From NCBI RefSeq assembly GCF_040529185.1, contig NZ_CP159510.1, positions 434,001-498,000 of the forward strand: a DNA stretch of 64,000 nt. The letters are read 5' to 3'. Below, piece by piece: positions 62,199 to 64,000 of this stretch (within the stretch, counting starts at the first letter, position 1; the number at the start of each line of letters is the position of its first letter). Source of the stretch: Sporolactobacillus sp. Y61 (GTDB taxonomy: Bacteria > Bacillota > Bacilli > Bacillales > Sporolactobacillaceae). Both the position numbers and the translations under genes were made by a program. The notes beneath the pieces are model-generated. The model was not told the DNA's origin. It was given only the letters and a program-made list of their open reading frames with translations, and searched no databases.

Positions 62199-62553
62199 TT
62201 TCCTGGTTGCCCTTGGCGCGGGCTTCGGCGTTCTGGCCCGAGTGCTGGTGACGCAGTGGATCATGCGAAAATGGACGTTTTCATTCCCCCTGGCCACTTT
62301 CCTGATTAATCTTTCCGGATCCTTCCTGCTCGGACTGGTAACGGGTTCTGCTATCCGCCCGGATCTGGCATTGTTACTCGGCACCGGATTTCTCGGTGCC
62401 TATACGACATTTTCAACTTTCAATGTGGAAAATATCGAACTGATCCGCCGCAGGAAAATAAAAACGATGATGACTTACGCGGGCGGGAGCCTTTGTTCAG
62501 GCATTCTTGCCGCTTTTCTCGGACTTTCCGCCGGGGTCTGGATCACCGGATGA
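62185..62553 (+). CDS. crcB: Fluoride exporter CrcB, second subunit
   Basis: A 122-residue paralogue of the preceding gene with the same four-helix plan. GAGFGVLARVLVTQWI, FLINLSGSFLLGLVTG and GTGFLGAYTTFSTFNVE keep the key Asn and the Phe/Thr/Ser pore residues. AAAGGAAG precedes ATG 62185 inside the first gene, so translation is coupled. Confidence 0.93.
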   Translation: MIINSFLVALGAGFGVLARVLVTQWIMRKWTFSFPLATFLINLSGSFLLGLVTGSAIRPDLALLLGTGFLGAYTTFSTFNVENIELIRRRKIKTMMTYAGGSLCSGILAAFLGLSAGVWITG

Positions 62554-62625
62554 TTTGACGAATGAGAGGGACCCGTCTATCCTGTTGGACAAGAAACTTC
62601 TAAATCTGGAGAAGAGGCATATACA

Positions 62626-63507
62626 TTGAACAGATCTGCTTTTATTAAATTAAGTGTGGCTATGGCGATCTTTGGATCGATCGGTTACTTTTCCCGACTG
62701 AGCGGACTTCCTTCGATTGAACTCGTTTTTGTTCGCTGTATCAGTGCCGTGGTGTTCCTCACGGCGTACTTGCTGCTTAGTGGACATTATAAGAGGGAAA
62801 AATGGAATAGAAAAGAAATGACCGTCATCATCCTGGGCGGAGTCTTTCTCGTTTTGAACTGGGTATTCTTCTTTGCTTCGTTCGAAAAAACCGCAATCAC
62901 TGTCGGCATTTCCATCTATAATCTGGCTCCGATCCTCGTCCTTGTCATCGGCTGGGTCTTCTTCAGAGAGCGGGTCAAAATACTCGGCGTATTAGCCGTT
63001 CTGCTTGCCTTTACCGGCACCGTCCTGATCTCCGGTCTCAGGGCAGCGGATCTTGCGGCAGGCGGAAGACCCCTCGTCGGGGCATGCTTTGCGCTGATTG
63101 CTGCCGTTTTTTACGCCCTTGTCATCATTACCGGGAAACATATTCAACAGGCAAGTCCTTACCTTGTGACCATCATCCAGACATTCATCGGTGTCCTTAT
63201 GCTCTTCCCTTTTGTTCACTTCACGCTGTACAGCGATCTGACACCGGCCGAATGGCTGTACAGTATCCTTACCGGTATCGTCCATACCGGTATCGTGTAT
63301 CTTCTGTTCTACGGAAGCATCCGCTCGCTGTCGACACCGGTTGTCTCTGCACTGACCTATCTCGATCCGCTCACAGCTATTCTGCTTGATGTGCTGGTTA
63401 TCGGATTTGTACCCTCGAACCTGCAGATCCTTGGCATTCTCATGATTTTCATTGCACTCTCTTATACCCTTTTCAAATCACAAAAACCTGAACGGACCCG
63501 GACGTGA
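62626..63507 (+). CDS. EamA/DMT-family transporter
   Basis: A 293-residue ten-helix exporter, in the same superfamily as the gene at 59141 but clearly diverged. AMAIFGSIGYFSRLSGLPSI at the start, NWVFFFASFEKTAITVGISI and IYNLAPILVLVIGWVFFRE mid-first repeat, and ALTYLDPLTAILLDVLVIGF in the second. Start is TTG 62626 with GGAGAAGAGG upstream. Substrate unknown. 72 bases after crcB, perhaps the same transcript. Confidence 0.9.
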   Translation: MNRSAFIKLSVAMAIFGSIGYFSRLSGLPSIELVFVRCISAVVFLTAYLLLSGHYKREKWNRKEMTVIILGGVFLVLNWVFFFASFEKTAITVGISIYNLAPILVLVIGWVFFRERVKILGVLAVLLAFTGTVLISGLRAADLAAGGRPLVGACFALIAAVFYALVIITGKHIQQASPYLVTIIQTFIGVLMLFPFVHFTLYSDLTPAEWLYSILTGIVHTGIVYLLFYGSIRSLSTPVVSALTYLDPLTAILLDVLVIGFVPSNLQILGILMIFIALSYTLFKSQKPERTRT

Positions 63508-63704
63508 AGAAAGACTTGCAGACATCCGCCACAAATAGTTTCATATCATCAGATGTTGCAGCTGGTTTGACCATTTCGGGGGGGGTATAAAAAGCAGGGA
63601 AAAGCCCGGCAGATCAGCCCATTCTGCCATGCCGGTATTTCTTCCAAATAGGAAACAGCTTACTGAAAGAACGACCCGTTCACACATGAAACGAGAGAAA
63701 ATGA

Positions 63705-63734
63705 TATAATAGAAGATGTGAGAAACTTCTCACA
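63705..63734 (+). promoter_or_regulatory. Extended -10 promoter with an overlapping operator palindrome
   Basis: TGATATAAT gives an extended -10 (TATAAT 63705-63710). TGTGAGAA-AC-TTCTCACA (63717-63734), an 18-base perfect dyad, covers the predicted start region and suggests tight repression of the gene at 63757. The 250 bases before it (63508-63704) have no gene; an eight-G run lies near 63579. Confidence 0.6.
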
Positions 63735-63756
63735 AAATTTCAGAGAGGATGTTGCA

Positions 63757-64000
63757 ATGATGGAAGTGCCTGTTGCCACTTCATTTAAGCCCGTCCCGGA
63801 TGGAGATATCCATGATTATGACGGGATTATTAACTACTTTAACTTTGCGCCGGTTCGTCAGCAGCTTTTGCCAAAGTATAAGTCGATTACTTTTGTAACG
63901 ACAGGAATCATTCCCTATGATGGCGGACAGACGACGATGCTCCACTTAGGTACGGAACTGAGTAAGCGCGGGTTTGACGTGTATTACCTGTCTTATTTAC
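63757..64000 (+). CDS. Glycosyltransferase-like protein (partial, N-terminus only)
   Basis: 81 codons before the window ends. After ~40 polar residues the frame reads SITFVTTGIIPYDGGQTTML, then HLGTELSKRGFDVYYLSYL, the opening beta-alpha unit of GT-B (GT4-like) glycosyltransferases with a glycine-rich donor-side loop. AGAGAGG is 8 bases before ATG 63757. Acceptor unknown; likely cell-surface polysaccharide or teichoic-acid related. Controlled by the palindromic operator just upstream. Confidence 0.65.
   Translation, partial: MMEVPVATSFKPVPDGDIHDYDGIINYFNFAPVRQQLLPKYKSITFVTTGIIPYDGGQTTMLHLGTELSKRGFDVYYLSYL

Overview
The window looks like a chromosomal segment of a low-to-moderate-GC Gram-positive bacterium of the Bacillales. 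A Sporolactobacillus-like host is my inference, from the mix of Bacillus-type regulation and lactic-acid-bacterium-type mobile DNA; it rests on gene content, not on a search. Bacillus-type signals include strong AGGAGG ribosome sites, consensus sigma-A promoters, a c-di-AMP riboswitch and an FMN riboswitch. There is no rRNA, tRNA or CRISPR array.

Layout. 1-2.0 kb: the start of a peptide ABC-transporter operon (two permeases, minus strand). 2.0-6.3 kb: glutamate racemase, three alpha/beta hydrolases and an ArsR/DUF2087 regulator with its operator. 6.3-8.1 kb: a candidate structured RNA, an interspersed palindromic repeat, and a LacI-type regulator facing only a 58-codon ORF. 8.1-11.1 kb: an EmrA-EmrB-MarR efflux operon with a palindromic operator. 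11.4-15.4 kb: an AT-rich mosaic of IS1380 and ISL3 relics around an MHS-type transporter preceded by an isoleucine-rich leader peptide and terminator.

15.4-29.9 kb is a candidate defence island, all on the minus strand. It has an orphan adenine-methylase/specificity fusion plus a 91-codon gene. Beyond a degenerate stretch comes a tight operon: SNF2 helicase with a DUF3883-like end, DUF1156 DNA methylase, HEPN-DUF499 ATPase, and a DUF262/HNH GmrSD-type protein. It resembles pieces of BREX/Pgl-like systems but lacks PglZ, BrxA, BrxB and BrxL, and is the most interesting part of the window.

30-41 kb is a GC-richer ordinary region: a frameshifted DUF2252 gene, two divergent tyrosine phosphatases, a methyltransferase, and a redox cluster (two Fnr/Crp regulators, cupin, ferredoxin, DUF488, membrane-tethered flavoprotein). 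An FNR box lies in the cluster. A coiled-coil protein, an esterase and a nitroreductase follow.

41-49.5 kb holds kup (frameshifted) under a c-di-AMP riboswitch, an ABC-F ribosome-protection gene behind a dual-uORF attenuator, and the ribD-ribE-ribBA-ribH operon under an FMN riboswitch. 50.3-53.5 kb is an anaerobic nitrogen-oxide module: FNR box, decayed ferredoxin, hcp and an NADPH-dependent reductase. 53.5-55.2 kb has transposon DNA, including an intact IS30-family element. 55.5-64 kb holds a histidine phosphatase, an ADP-ribosylglycohydrolase fusion, two EamA exporters, a frameshifted GNAT, an acetyltransferase, a CrcB pair and the start of a glycosyltransferase.

Three genes (kup, DUF2252, GNAT) are each broken by an apparent one-base loss in a short homopolymer. 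This may be sequencing error and should be checked before calling them dead.
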